From the NCBI GenBank assembly GCA_003058495.1, contig QBVC01000024.1, forward strand, positions 1 to 64,000: 64,000 nucleotides of DNA, read 5' to 3'. Shown here one piece after another: positions 31,623 through 40,792 of the stretch. The notes under the pieces were generated by a model. That model was not told where the DNA came from. It ran no database searches and saw nothing but the letters and a program-made list of their open reading frames with translations. The stretch is from a gamma proteobacterium symbiont of Ctena orbiculata. GTDB taxonomy: Bacteria; Pseudomonadota; Gammaproteobacteria; Chromatiales; Chromatiaceae. The first letter of the stretch is position 1. Every line of letters begins with the position of its first letter. The position numbers and the translations under genes were made by a program.

Positions 31623-33248
31623 CTACTCCGCCTCAGGCTTGGCTTCAGTCGGCGCCAACTCGAAATGCCAGTCTTCTACCGCACCCCTTGGGTTATCCGG
31701 GCTGCCGGCTGTTTCAGAATTGAATGGCCGCCATAGGCCGAAGCTAGCGACAAACGCGATGGCCTCGTCACTCCAGGCTCCACCGAACTCACTCCATTGT
31801 ATTCCCTGCAGGTCGATGGCATTGCCGGTGGTGTGTACCGATACCGGAACCGATTTCAGATTGGGTGCACGTTTCGGGTCATCAGACTCATAGCCTTCTT
31901 CGGCAAAGGTCAGCCCGACAATGGAGAAACCCCAGTTTTCCTTAATCTGGGTTCGTGGGGATGCATTCAATGCATGATCCTTTGCCCTCTCCATTATCTC
32001 CGCCACTGTGGCCGCACGATCAAAGCCCATTACGGGGCTGTAGGTCTCCCACTCTTTTTTGTACCAGACGTTGAGATCGATATCCTTGCCATCCGGGAGA
32101 CTTTGCAGACTAGACAATGGAACCAGACCTTCGTAGATGTGATAGGCGGTACTGAACAGATGCGCATCTTTCGCAGAACGCATACCAGTGAGCCCACCAA
32201 AACCAATCTTGCGCTTCTTGAGTTCACCCACCATCCGATTGAAGCGTTCCTTCAATTCCGGGTTAAGTCGAGGGTCGTAGCTGAAATGATCAGGCTCTTG
32301 AACCTCCTCTTCATCCTTTTTCTCCTCCTTATCCTCGTTGCTCGATTCCTCTTCCGGTTCATTCTCAGCCTGCGGCTTCTGTTCTTCGTCCAGCAACGGC
32401 TCATCGGTGGCCTCGATCAGTTCGTGTGAGACATAGCCTTGCAACGTCTTGTCACCAACGATCGCCTCGACAAGTATCCAGGCCCGACCTTCCAGGACTT
32501 TTACCCGTGAGTCACGGGGAAGATCAGCAAGCACCTTGCTGTTCCGTGCCGGAGCCGTGTGAAGCGCCGCACTCCATGGCAGGATCTTACCGATAAACGG
32601 TGTAGCTTCAGGCTCGATGGGAATGGGTTTTCGCTGGATTGAATCCGGAACAGTTCGTGACTGTTGGATCACATGCGCTAACTCATGCGCCAGCAGACGT
32701 CTACCGCGTGATCCCGTGGGATTGAACTCACCAGGTGCAAACGCTATGTTGTTGCCGACAGTGAACGCTCTGGCTCTGGTCGCCGCTGTCGCCCGTTTCG
32801 CCGCCTCGCCGGTATGCACACGCACACCGCTGAGATCGGCCCCGAAGCGCGGTTCGAAATACCCCCGCACCGCTTCGGATAGCGGCCTTCCACCGCCCCG
32901 AACAGGATCGACCAGATTGGACCGGGCGCCAATCGATGGCGCGGCCGCTGGACCCGCTTGAGGTGCTAGCTGTATCTCCTCCTCTTGCTCTTCGATCGGC
33001 TGTTGCTGAAGCTGCCCATGGGCTCGCGACACCACTGTCCGTGCTACCGACAATGAACCAGAAGGATCCTCGACGCCGCCCTTCGTAGCGCTCGGTGTCG
33101 GCATGCGTAGTACCTCGTCGGCAACCCTGTCGGCCTCCTGTTCTAGCGGGTCGTTAGGTTGACTGACTCGAAGTTTCGCTGCTACCTCGGCCTGTCCCTG
33201 TTGCCCCGCCTCTCTTGCCAGCGCATGTTTCACTATGGGTCTGCTCAT
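31623..33248 (-). CDS. DUF4157 protein with SH3-like domain and M15 peptidase-like C-terminus; putative eCIS cargo
   Basis: LRVSQPNDPLEQEADRVADEVLRMP; LLAHELAHVIQQS; VHTTGNAIDL...EDWHFEL. Confidence 0.78.
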   Translation of the reverse strand: MSRPIVKHALAREAGQQGQAEVAAKLRVSQPNDPLEQEADRVADEVLRMPTPSATKGGVEDPSGSLSVARTVVSRAHGQLQQQPIEEQEEEIQLAPQAGPAAAPSIGARSNLVDPVRGGGRPLSEAVRGYFEPRFGADLSGVRVHTGEAAKRATAATRARAFTVGNNIAFAPGEFNPTGSRGRRLLAHELAHVIQQSRTVPDSIQRKPIPIEPEATPFIGKILPWSAALHTAPARNSKVLADLPRDSRVKVLEGRAWILVEAIVGDKTLQGYVSHELIEATDEPLLDEEQKPQAENEPEEESSNEDKEEKKDEEEVQEPDHFSYDPRLNPELKERFNRMVGELKKRKIGFGGLTGMRSAKDAHLFSTAYHIYEGLVPLSSLQSLPDGKDIDLNVWYKKEWETYSPVMGFDRAATVAEIMERAKDHALNASPRTQIKENWGFSIVGLTFAEEGYESDDPKRAPNLKSVPVSVHTTGNAIDLQGIQWSEFGGAWSDEAIAFVASFGLWRPFNSETAGSPDNPRGAVEDWHFELAPTEAKPEAE

Positions 33249-33301
33249 GCAGTATTAGCCCGAAATCCTCACCAGCATCCGGACTCCGCGGCTAGAGTGC
33301 C

Positions 33302-34201
33302 TTAAAATGTCGCCTGCGTATCCGCCACCTGCTGCGCGGCATCGATCAGTCGACGCGCAGCTCGATCCTGCTCATTGGCCTCGGCATCCGCCAGGGCCAG
33401 TTGTTTTTCAAACACGGTCTCCTGTTTGTCGATCAGGGTGGCCAAGGCCTGTTCATAGCTGTCCCGAGCCGCACTCCAGGCAGCATCGAGGCTCGCCGTC
33501 AGGGTCGCAGAGTCGGTTTCATTGGCGTCGTAACCGGGCGATGCCAGGGAGATAGCGGCGTTCAAGGCATCACGGGTTGTGGTCAGGTCCTGCAGATGGA
33601 TGACCGCTTCGTGAAGACGCCCGGCGCTGCGGGCACTCTCTTCGGTCGCCAACTGCTGATAGGCCAAGGTGGCGCTTGCAGAGGCATGGGAAGAGAGCGC
33701 CGTGAGTGTTTGAAAGGCATCGTCCAATGCCGTCTGTTGCAGCGCCATATCCGCCTCCGCGGTCGCCAGCTCGGCCACGGCGCTAGCCAACTCGGCACTG
33801 GCCGTGGCCACCGCGTCACTACCGACGGCATCGTAGGCCGCCACCTCCGCCAGCAGGGTATCCAGTTCGGCCAAGTCGGAGAGTCCCAGGTCGGTGCGCA
33901 GCTGATCGCGCAGGGACGACTGCACCGAAGGGGAGAGGTCGCCGCCGGTGGTCATCGCTTCGCGTACCCCGGCTATTGCGTCAAAGTAGGCATTGCTCGC
34001 ATCCGCGGCCGCGGTATCCCGTTCCGCCAGCACCACCTGCAACGATTCGGCGCTCAGGCGAGCCTGTTCCATTGCGTTTACGATCACATTGACTGTGTTC
34101 AGATGCTCCTCGGTGGCGGCCCCACCAAGGGCCGCCAGTTGGGTAGTGGCGTCGCTCAGTGTCGACTCCAGTTCGCTCAGTTCAGTTGCGAGGTCAGTCA
34201 T
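33302..34201 (-). CDS. Ala-rich coiled-coil protein of the eCIS locus
   Basis: Intact ORF between ATPase and cargo genes; long heptad-rich helices. Confidence 0.6.
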   Translation of the reverse strand: MTDLATELSELESTLSDATTQLAALGGAATEEHLNTVNVIVNAMEQARLSAESLQVVLAERDTAAADASNAYFDAIAGVREAMTTGGDLSPSVQSSLRDQLRTDLGLSDLAELDTLLAEVAAYDAVGSDAVATASAELASAVAELATAEADMALQQTALDDAFQTLTALSSHASASATLAYQQLATEESARSAGRLHEAVIHLQDLTTTRDALNAAISLASPGYDANETDSATLTASLDAAWSAARDSYEQALATLIDKQETVFEKQLALADAEANEQDRAARRLIDAAQQVADTQATF

Positions 34202-34228
34202 GGCTACTCCCTCCTGTAGAGACAGTGA

Positions 34229-36292
34229 TTAGGATGGTCCGAGCCCCCGCGGAAGCGGGCGACCCATTTTTGTTAACTCGGAAGCGATGGCCGCTTCCAG
34301 CATCGATTGAGAGACAATCCCCCCATCTGCCGCGGCTGCATAGGCGGCAGCAAGGGCGCAGTTGCGTATTTCACCGCCGACAAGTTCAAAGCGCTCGGCG
34401 ATCCTCTCCAGCCGGACATCCCGGCCCAGCCGTTCCTTGGGTAGATGCTGGCGCCACAATGCCAGGCGCTGGCCCGGTGTCGGTCGCGGAAAGAACACCG
34501 AAAAACCGATGCGGCGGGTGAAGGCGTCGTCCATGCTTTGCTGAAAATTGCTCGACAGCAGGACAATGCCCTCGAAGGATTCCAGGCGTTGCAGGAGAAA
34601 ATTGACCTCGATATTGGCGTAGCGGTCGTGGGCATCCTTGACGTTGGTGCGTTTGCCGAACAGCGCATCCGCCTCGTCGAAAAAGAGCAGCGCCCTAAAG
34701 CCTTCCCCCAGGTCGAACAGTTCGTTGAGATGCTTTTCGGTCTCTCCGATGTACTTGGAGACGACCCGGGAGAGATCCACGCTCAGCATGGAGAGTCCCA
34801 GGCGACTGGCGATCACCTGGGCGGCGAAGGTCTTGCCGGTACCGGACTCGCCGTGCAGCAGCGCCACCAGGCCGTTGCCGCGATTGCCGAAACGGGCCCT
34901 GCCGAGGCCCCAGCGGTCCTGTACTTCAACCCGGTAGCGCACCCGCTCGACCAGGCTCTCCAGACTCGCCTTATACCTGCTTTCGAGAACCAGCGCCGAC
35001 CAGGGAACCCGGGGGCGGTGGCTGCTCGCCAGCCGCGACACCAGCTCCGGCTGGTTCTCGCGCAACGACTGCACTATATCCTTGTGCTCCGCGCCGGTAC
35101 GCCCCGCCGTCAGGGCCCGTGCCGAGGCCTGTTCGACGACCCTGGCGATGAGATCGACCGGGAGGCGGGTCTGGTTGGCCAGCAGGTCCACATCGGCCTG
35201 GGCACCGGCCCCCGCCAGGTAGTGGCGCCAAACGGCCACCATCTCGAGGGGACGTGGAATCTGTGCCAACCAGCGTCGTAACGGGGTGGTCTCGGGAATC
35301 CGCAGAGCGACGGCATCGGAGGCTATCACCAGCAGAGGCCCCGCCAGCGCGGCCAGCGCATCCGCCGCCAACTCGACCTCTCCCGCTGTGCCTTCCAGGC
35401 GCAATACCGGCAGCAGACCGGCGAGTCTCGCTGCGACCAACAGCTGGCAGCAATCGCCCGCGATCTCCTCGCCCGTGGTACGCAATTCAAGCCAGGGTCG
35501 CTGCAGTGCCAGCGCCAGGGCATCGGCATGACAACCCGATCCCGTGCCACCTCGATCCACCAGGTGGATGAGGAGAGGCCTTTCGGCTGCGGCCCGGTTC
35601 GCCAGCTCCCGCGCCTCGGTGCTGACCGAGACCAGCAGTTCGATGACCAGCGCCGTGGAGGGATCGTTCGCCGGCAGGTGCAGGACCGCGCCGCGGGATG
35701 AGAGGGATGGGTGATCGCCAATATAGTCGCTGAGTGCCGCCGCTGCCTGCAGGCGGCGTTCGAAAAGCGGTGTGGAAGGGGTGTCGACGAGCAAGCCACA
35801 GCGCCACAGGGCACTGTCGGCCAAACTCTCCCGAATCAACCCACGCCCGGTGCTGTCCGCGACCAGCAGCGGTATGGCCTGATGCAGCGACAGTCGGCGC
35901 AACCCGCCGTTGATGCCCGCATAGAGATTGCCATAGCGCTCGTCCAGCTCCGGCGCCAAGGCGACCAGCAGCAGATCGAGCTCGAAAGGCGATAGACCGA
36001 ACGCGCGCACTACCCGCACCAGCGGCTGTTCACTGAAGCGGGGGTCATCCATGGCCTGCAGCAGCTGATCGCCGCTTTGCGCCAGACGCTCGGCAAGTTC
36101 GCAGGGATCCTCAGGCAGTGGTGCGAACAATCCTTCGCACTGACGCCGCAGAAAATCGGATTCAGGGAAGTGGAGCAAGAGTCGGCCGGCAAGAGAGGCG
36201 AGGAGCCTTTCGCCAATCCGTTCATCGCCGTGAAGGGACGGCTCCCGTTGCATCGAAACCTGCTGTTGCTGTTTCGCCACCGGTGCGTTCAT
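34229..36292 (-). CDS. AAA+ ATPase of the eCIS locus (Pvc15-like)
   Basis: Walker A LLHGESGTGKTFAAQ; Walker B ALLFFDEADALFG; DDAFTRRIGFSVFFPRP. Confidence 0.88.
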   Translation of the reverse strand: MNAPVAKQQQQVSMQREPSLHGDERIGERLLASLAGRLLLHFPESDFLRRQCEGLFAPLPEDPCELAERLAQSGDQLLQAMDDPRFSEQPLVRVVRAFGLSPFELDLLLVALAPELDERYGNLYAGINGGLRRLSLHQAIPLLVADSTGRGLIRESLADSALWRCGLLVDTPSTPLFERRLQAAAALSDYIGDHPSLSSRGAVLHLPANDPSTALVIELLVSVSTEARELANRAAAERPLLIHLVDRGGTGSGCHADALALALQRPWLELRTTGEEIAGDCCQLLVAARLAGLLPVLRLEGTAGEVELAADALAALAGPLLVIASDAVALRIPETTPLRRWLAQIPRPLEMVAVWRHYLAGAGAQADVDLLANQTRLPVDLIARVVEQASARALTAGRTGAEHKDIVQSLRENQPELVSRLASSHRPRVPWSALVLESRYKASLESLVERVRYRVEVQDRWGLGRARFGNRGNGLVALLHGESGTGKTFAAQVIASRLGLSMLSVDLSRVVSKYIGETEKHLNELFDLGEGFRALLFFDEADALFGKRTNVKDAHDRYANIEVNFLLQRLESFEGIVLLSSNFQQSMDDAFTRRIGFSVFFPRPTPGQRLALWRQHLPKERLGRDVRLERIAERFELVGGEIRNCALAAAYAAAADGGIVSQSMLEAAIASELTKMGRPLPRGLGPS

Positions 36293-37887
36293 TGTTCCCT
36301 GTACTCAAAGCGAATGACCCGACCGAGTTGCGGCACCCAGCCCGGATCGATATCCCAACCGCCGCGACGCAATCCCATATCCACCCCATCCGCAGGGAGG
36401 ATCAGGCGCGCCTCGCTCTCCGCCACCCGCAGACGACCCGGCCTCAACAGCAACCTGTCCAGGGCTGAAAGGGATTCTTCGGCATGGCCGAAAACGTATT
36501 CACTGCCCCGGGGAGCCCCGGTGAGGTCGTCATCCAGCCGCATGGCAATGGCCTCGATAACACCGCTCGCCCAACTGACTGCGCTGGAAGTGTGGCGGCA
36601 CGGCTCATCAAGCTCGAGTGGTTCATGCAGGCCCGCGAAGACCTGGAGTAGACATCTGTCCCGTCGCCAGGCGGCCCGGCGGGCCGCCGGTGACAGGCGA
36701 TCGAACACCGAATTCAACGCCAGGGTACCCAATGCCAGCATCCCCTGGTTGAGATCGCCGCCCTGCACCCACGCCCGCAGGGCAAACCGGATCAGGAACA
36801 GGAGGCCGCCGCATCCGACCGGCACCCAGCTCGGGCCGGTCACCATCGGATCCTCCTCATCGCCATCCGATGAGAGCGGATCAGGTACCCGTTCAGATTC
36901 GATATCCACAACGCGGGGTTCAGAATCGGGGGGATGCTCCAGCCACTCAGGCGTGGCCGCCCCGGCATCCTTTGCAGCCACCCTCGCTGGCGTGGCAGAC
37001 CGATCGCTCCCCTCCGACGCCTGCTTCACAGGATGCCGCTGTGATTGCGCCCATATCGGTTCGAGTCGGGCCTTCAGCCGTGCGTAGTCGGCCGGCACCG
37101 GCCGCCCTTCCAGGTGTTGATAGGCAGCGAACAAGAGGGTCGCCGAGTCCCCATCCCCACAGTGGCTCAGCTGAGCGCGCTGAGCTGTCGAGAGTGAGTC
37201 CGACAACGCCGAACCGCCCTGCCGATCCCCATTCCCCTCCACCGCCTCGCCGACACTGCCCGCTGCTGCAATCAGCGCCCTCGCAACCGCGGCGATTCGC
37301 GGCGCGGCCATGGTTGTCAGCCATGCCGGGCCGGGATCGTCTGCCAGTTCGACGATGCATCGGGCTGCCGATTCCGGGTCGGTGCTCGCCAGCTCGACGA
37401 GGAGTCGAGGCAGCGCCTCCGCATCCGCATCGGCACCGAGCAATGCCCCCGACCACCAGGGTGGAGCGGCATTCCGCGCAAGCTGCAGAATCTGCCGGCG
37501 GCGTGCGCTCATCACGTCGGGAAAAATGGCAAGGGTATCGGTCACAACTGCCTGGCCGGGAGTGAAGCCCGTTGTCGACATGACCCGCTCCAGTCCCTGC
37601 AAAAGCGCCCTGCCCCAGGACTCCCCGATATGCTCGATCAGCCCCGGCTCGGCGGCGGCCGGGAAGCCGGCCAGTTCTATGCGGATGTTCAGCCGGCGCA
37701 CGGCGACCAGGCTGTCGGCACTCAAACCCAGACGCCGGTAGAGGCCGCCGATGTTCCGATCCAGCACGGCAGGCAACCGATCGCTGACCATGCGGTCCAA
37801 CTGCTGCTGCAAACCATCGGCGTTATCCCCACCGCCGACACGGTAGCGGTTATGCATCCTGCGAATCTGCAGCGCCGGCAGGCTCAT
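36289..37887 (-). CDS. Contractile injection system tape-measure protein
   Basis: IRRMHNRYRVGGGDNADGLQQQLDRMVSDRLPAVLDRNIGGLYRRLGLSADSLVAVRRLNIRIELA; position next to AAA+ ATPase. Confidence 0.65.
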   Translation of the reverse strand: MSLPALQIRRMHNRYRVGGGDNADGLQQQLDRMVSDRLPAVLDRNIGGLYRRLGLSADSLVAVRRLNIRIELAGFPAAAEPGLIEHIGESWGRALLQGLERVMSTTGFTPGQAVVTDTLAIFPDVMSARRRQILQLARNAAPPWWSGALLGADADAEALPRLLVELASTDPESAARCIVELADDPGPAWLTTMAAPRIAAVARALIAAAGSVGEAVEGNGDRQGGSALSDSLSTAQRAQLSHCGDGDSATLLFAAYQHLEGRPVPADYARLKARLEPIWAQSQRHPVKQASEGSDRSATPARVAAKDAGAATPEWLEHPPDSEPRVVDIESERVPDPLSSDGDEEDPMVTGPSWVPVGCGGLLFLIRFALRAWVQGGDLNQGMLALGTLALNSVFDRLSPAARRAAWRRDRCLLQVFAGLHEPLELDEPCRHTSSAVSWASGVIEAIAMRLDDDLTGAPRGSEYVFGHAEESLSALDRLLLRPGRLRVAESEARLILPADGVDMGLRRGGWDIDPGWVPQLGRVIRFEYREQ

Positions 37888-37890
37888 CTG

Positions 37891-40773
37891 CTAGGGCGCC
37901 CGGAACACAACATCCGCGACCGGCTGGAAGCCATCCTTGCCGAGCAGATCGGCGATCGGCTTGATGCGTTTCAGCTTGGCCGTCGCGGCGCTATCGTCTT
38001 TGAACTGGGTCTGGGTCTTCACCAGCGCCTTGACCGCATCGCCGCCGCTCTCGACCAGGTTTTTCCTGAAACCGTCGATGACCTTTGCAGCGGGGGGATT
38101 GGCGGCAATGGTGTCGATCTCCCTGGCGATCTTAGTGAGCCTGGGTGCGACCGCCTTGCGTAGTTCATCAACGCCCTCACTGCCCCCCAGCAGCTTCCCA
38201 GCCTCATCGGCGGGCTGCTTGAGCACCTCTCCGACGGTGACATCGCTTCTCGCGCCCCCGACCAGGTTGGTGGCCGGCTGTTGTTTCAGCCCTCGATTGA
38301 CCGCCTGCCAGAGTTCGCGGGAGCCGGCCCGTTCGTAGACACGCACCGAACCGTCGTGTACAAGCTCCTGATTGAGGCTGACCCCCCGGGGCAGACCCCG
38401 TTCGTTGAGTGCCGGCATGGTCTTGGCGGCCCGTTGGATGCTGCGCAGGCTGGCCTCGGCCGCCTGGGGATTCTGGGTCGCGATCAGCACCTTGATGGTG
38501 TCGAAACCCTCGACCTCCATCCCCTGCGCATCGGCGACCAGGTCAAACGCCCGCTGTCGGCGCAGTACCGGATCATCGATCTGATCGGCAAGCCTGGCCT
38601 CTTCGGCGTCAACCCGGGCGAAAAAGCCGTCCCACATCGCCGGGCTGGCGAGTTCGGGATTGGCGGTGACGGCGCTGTAGGCAATCACCTCCCGCACCAG
38701 CGGGGTACCCAGTGCCGTCTGTGCCGCCACCTGCTGCGCCTGGGCCTGGGCCAGGTGCTGGTCACGGAAGGTCTGGGTCGACAGTGGAGCTGTTGTAGAG
38801 TTGGCCCTGTCGAAACTGTCGATAAAGACCAGGAACTGGTTGAACAGCTCGAACAGCACATAGATCACGTCGAGCAGCACCATGCGCTGTTTGACATAGA
38901 CGGCGAAATGGCGAGGCAGGGCATCCATGCCAAACGTCTCGCGGATAAACCCTATCAGCCGGTCGCGGGCGAGACTGGAGATGGAACCGCCCGACTGGCC
39001 TGGCGGGCGACTGTACCAGTCATCCAGCGAGGCCGAGCTATCCGTTTCCGTGACCCCGACCACCGGGTGGCGACGGCGCAGTCCCTGCAGCGGAATGATC
39101 ACCTTGACCAGTTCAACATCCCGGTTCACCAGCAGATCCGTGTCCCGCGTCATGAGCACGATCATCGAACCGAACACCCTGGTGAAGCGGGTGAACAACC
39201 CGGTGATGGCGGAGAACTGTTCATCACTCTGCTCACAGAGATTGGACAGGATGCTACTGACTCTGTCATCGATAGCGGACAGGCGATCCACCCGCACCGG
39301 GTCCTTGTGGAAGACATTGTTGATGTCTTCCAGCAGATCGTCATCGTGCAGGGCTACGACATAGTAGGGAATCACACTGGTGCCGCAGAAGTATCTGTCG
39401 ATCTGCCGCTGCACATGATGAACATTGGCGAATCCAGGAATCTGCTCCAGCAGGTTGCCACTGAAGTCGGTATCCGGATCGATCAAATCGTACAGGGTGG
39501 TGAAGGGGTCGAAGGGCAGGAATCCCACCGGCGGGATATGCCTGAAGCCGCGCTCATACAGATTCATCGCCGGCGCGGCCTGTTGCCCAAGGTCGACAAG
39601 GGGCGCTTTCGACAGACTCTGCTCGAGCATGCACTGGAACTGGTGCAGGCGTGCATCGGCGGCGGATTGTGCCGGTGCGCCGATATGGGTACGGGTCCAG
39701 TTGGCGGCGTTGGTCGCGCTAAGCCCCCGTCGCGGTATCCATTGGTCGAGGAAGATGATACTGCTGTCGAAGCCGATGTAGACCATGGCCAGGGGTATTG
39801 CCCCTGCCTGCTGACAGCCGTTGCCGACCGCCTCGCAAAATCCGTCGTCGCGGAGGAACTCCGGATCCCAGCGCTCGATCAGCGAATGCTCGAAGACATC
39901 GTAGTAGTAGGCAGAGAGAATGCCGCGCAGCGCCCAGGAGTGGGCGATTTTCATCCCGCCCGGCGGCTCGGCGGGGAAGCGCACCAGCGACAGCCCGAAG
40001 CCGCCGCGCCAGCCGTGGCTTTCGCAGCGTGCCGGCCCCTCGCCGGCGCAGGCCTCGCCATAGACCTTGGCATCCCCCTCCGGGCTCTCCCTGGGCTCGA
40101 TCATCAGCAGATAGGGGCCCGGGGGCAGCGCTGAACCGGGTGTCCCGGCGCCGCCGTTGAACGGTTCGAGACAGAGGCACGACTGAAAACGCTGACCGCT
40201 GGCGGCGACCTGGCGGGGTTCGCTTTGGTAGCGTGGAATCAGATCGCTGAAACAGAAACAGTACGTCTGTCCCACAACGATCGGCCGCCCGATACCATCG
40301 AAGGCGACACCGGGCTGCAGGGTAAACTGGGTGTCGAGGGATGTTCCACCCGTGGTAGGGCCGCTGTCACTGCCAGGCGGCGGATAGGACTGCAGGGTTG
40401 CCTCCAGCCCGCTCAGCCCCAGTCCCCAGCTGATCCCCGGTGGAAAGATCTGCGCCAGCAGGCGCAGGCGCTGATCCCAATAGCTATCCTGCTGGCGAAA
40501 CCCCTGGGCGGTGAGAAAGCGGCCATCGAACCAGTTGATGCGAAACAGACCATTCTTGCCGGTGATGCCGGCCGAACCGGGGGGTGCCTTGGCCAGCTGA
40601 TCGGCAAGCATCCCGATGACCTGGTCGCGGCTGTAGGCACCCAACAGATTATTCCCCAACGGACTGGAAAAGTCGTAGCCAAGCTTCTGATTGCGCACGC
40701 TCTCGAACAACGCCTGATTCAATGCCTCGGTGCTGAAAGCGTTGTCGCCGGATGATGGGTTGTCGACGCTCAT
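37891..40773 (-). CDS. Large eCIS-locus protein of unknown function (960 aa)
   Basis: Intact ORF in operon; N-terminal WFDGRFLTAQGFRQQDSYWDQRLRLL...LQPGVAFDGIGRPIVVGQ. Confidence 0.6.
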   Translation of the reverse strand: MSVDNPSSGDNAFSTEALNQALFESVRNQKLGYDFSSPLGNNLLGAYSRDQVIGMLADQLAKAPPGSAGITGKNGLFRINWFDGRFLTAQGFRQQDSYWDQRLRLLAQIFPPGISWGLGLSGLEATLQSYPPPGSDSGPTTGGTSLDTQFTLQPGVAFDGIGRPIVVGQTYCFCFSDLIPRYQSEPRQVAASGQRFQSCLCLEPFNGGAGTPGSALPPGPYLLMIEPRESPEGDAKVYGEACAGEGPARCESHGWRGGFGLSLVRFPAEPPGGMKIAHSWALRGILSAYYYDVFEHSLIERWDPEFLRDDGFCEAVGNGCQQAGAIPLAMVYIGFDSSIIFLDQWIPRRGLSATNAANWTRTHIGAPAQSAADARLHQFQCMLEQSLSKAPLVDLGQQAAPAMNLYERGFRHIPPVGFLPFDPFTTLYDLIDPDTDFSGNLLEQIPGFANVHHVQRQIDRYFCGTSVIPYYVVALHDDDLLEDINNVFHKDPVRVDRLSAIDDRVSSILSNLCEQSDEQFSAITGLFTRFTRVFGSMIVLMTRDTDLLVNRDVELVKVIIPLQGLRRRHPVVGVTETDSSASLDDWYSRPPGQSGGSISSLARDRLIGFIRETFGMDALPRHFAVYVKQRMVLLDVIYVLFELFNQFLVFIDSFDRANSTTAPLSTQTFRDQHLAQAQAQQVAAQTALGTPLVREVIAYSAVTANPELASPAMWDGFFARVDAEEARLADQIDDPVLRRQRAFDLVADAQGMEVEGFDTIKVLIATQNPQAAEASLRSIQRAAKTMPALNERGLPRGVSLNQELVHDGSVRVYERAGSRELWQAVNRGLKQQPATNLVGGARSDVTVGEVLKQPADEAGKLLGGSEGVDELRKAVAPRLTKIAREIDTIAANPPAAKVIDGFRKNLVESGGDAVKALVKTQTQFKDDSAATAKLKRIKPIADLLGKDGFQPVADVVFRAP

Positions 40774-40792
40774 ATCTGCTCTCCTCGGTTGT

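Noticed and set aside
38281-40134. 617-aa plus-strand ORF antisense to the 960-aa eCIS protein
   Set aside because: Antisense shadow; composition biased; no recognisable domain.
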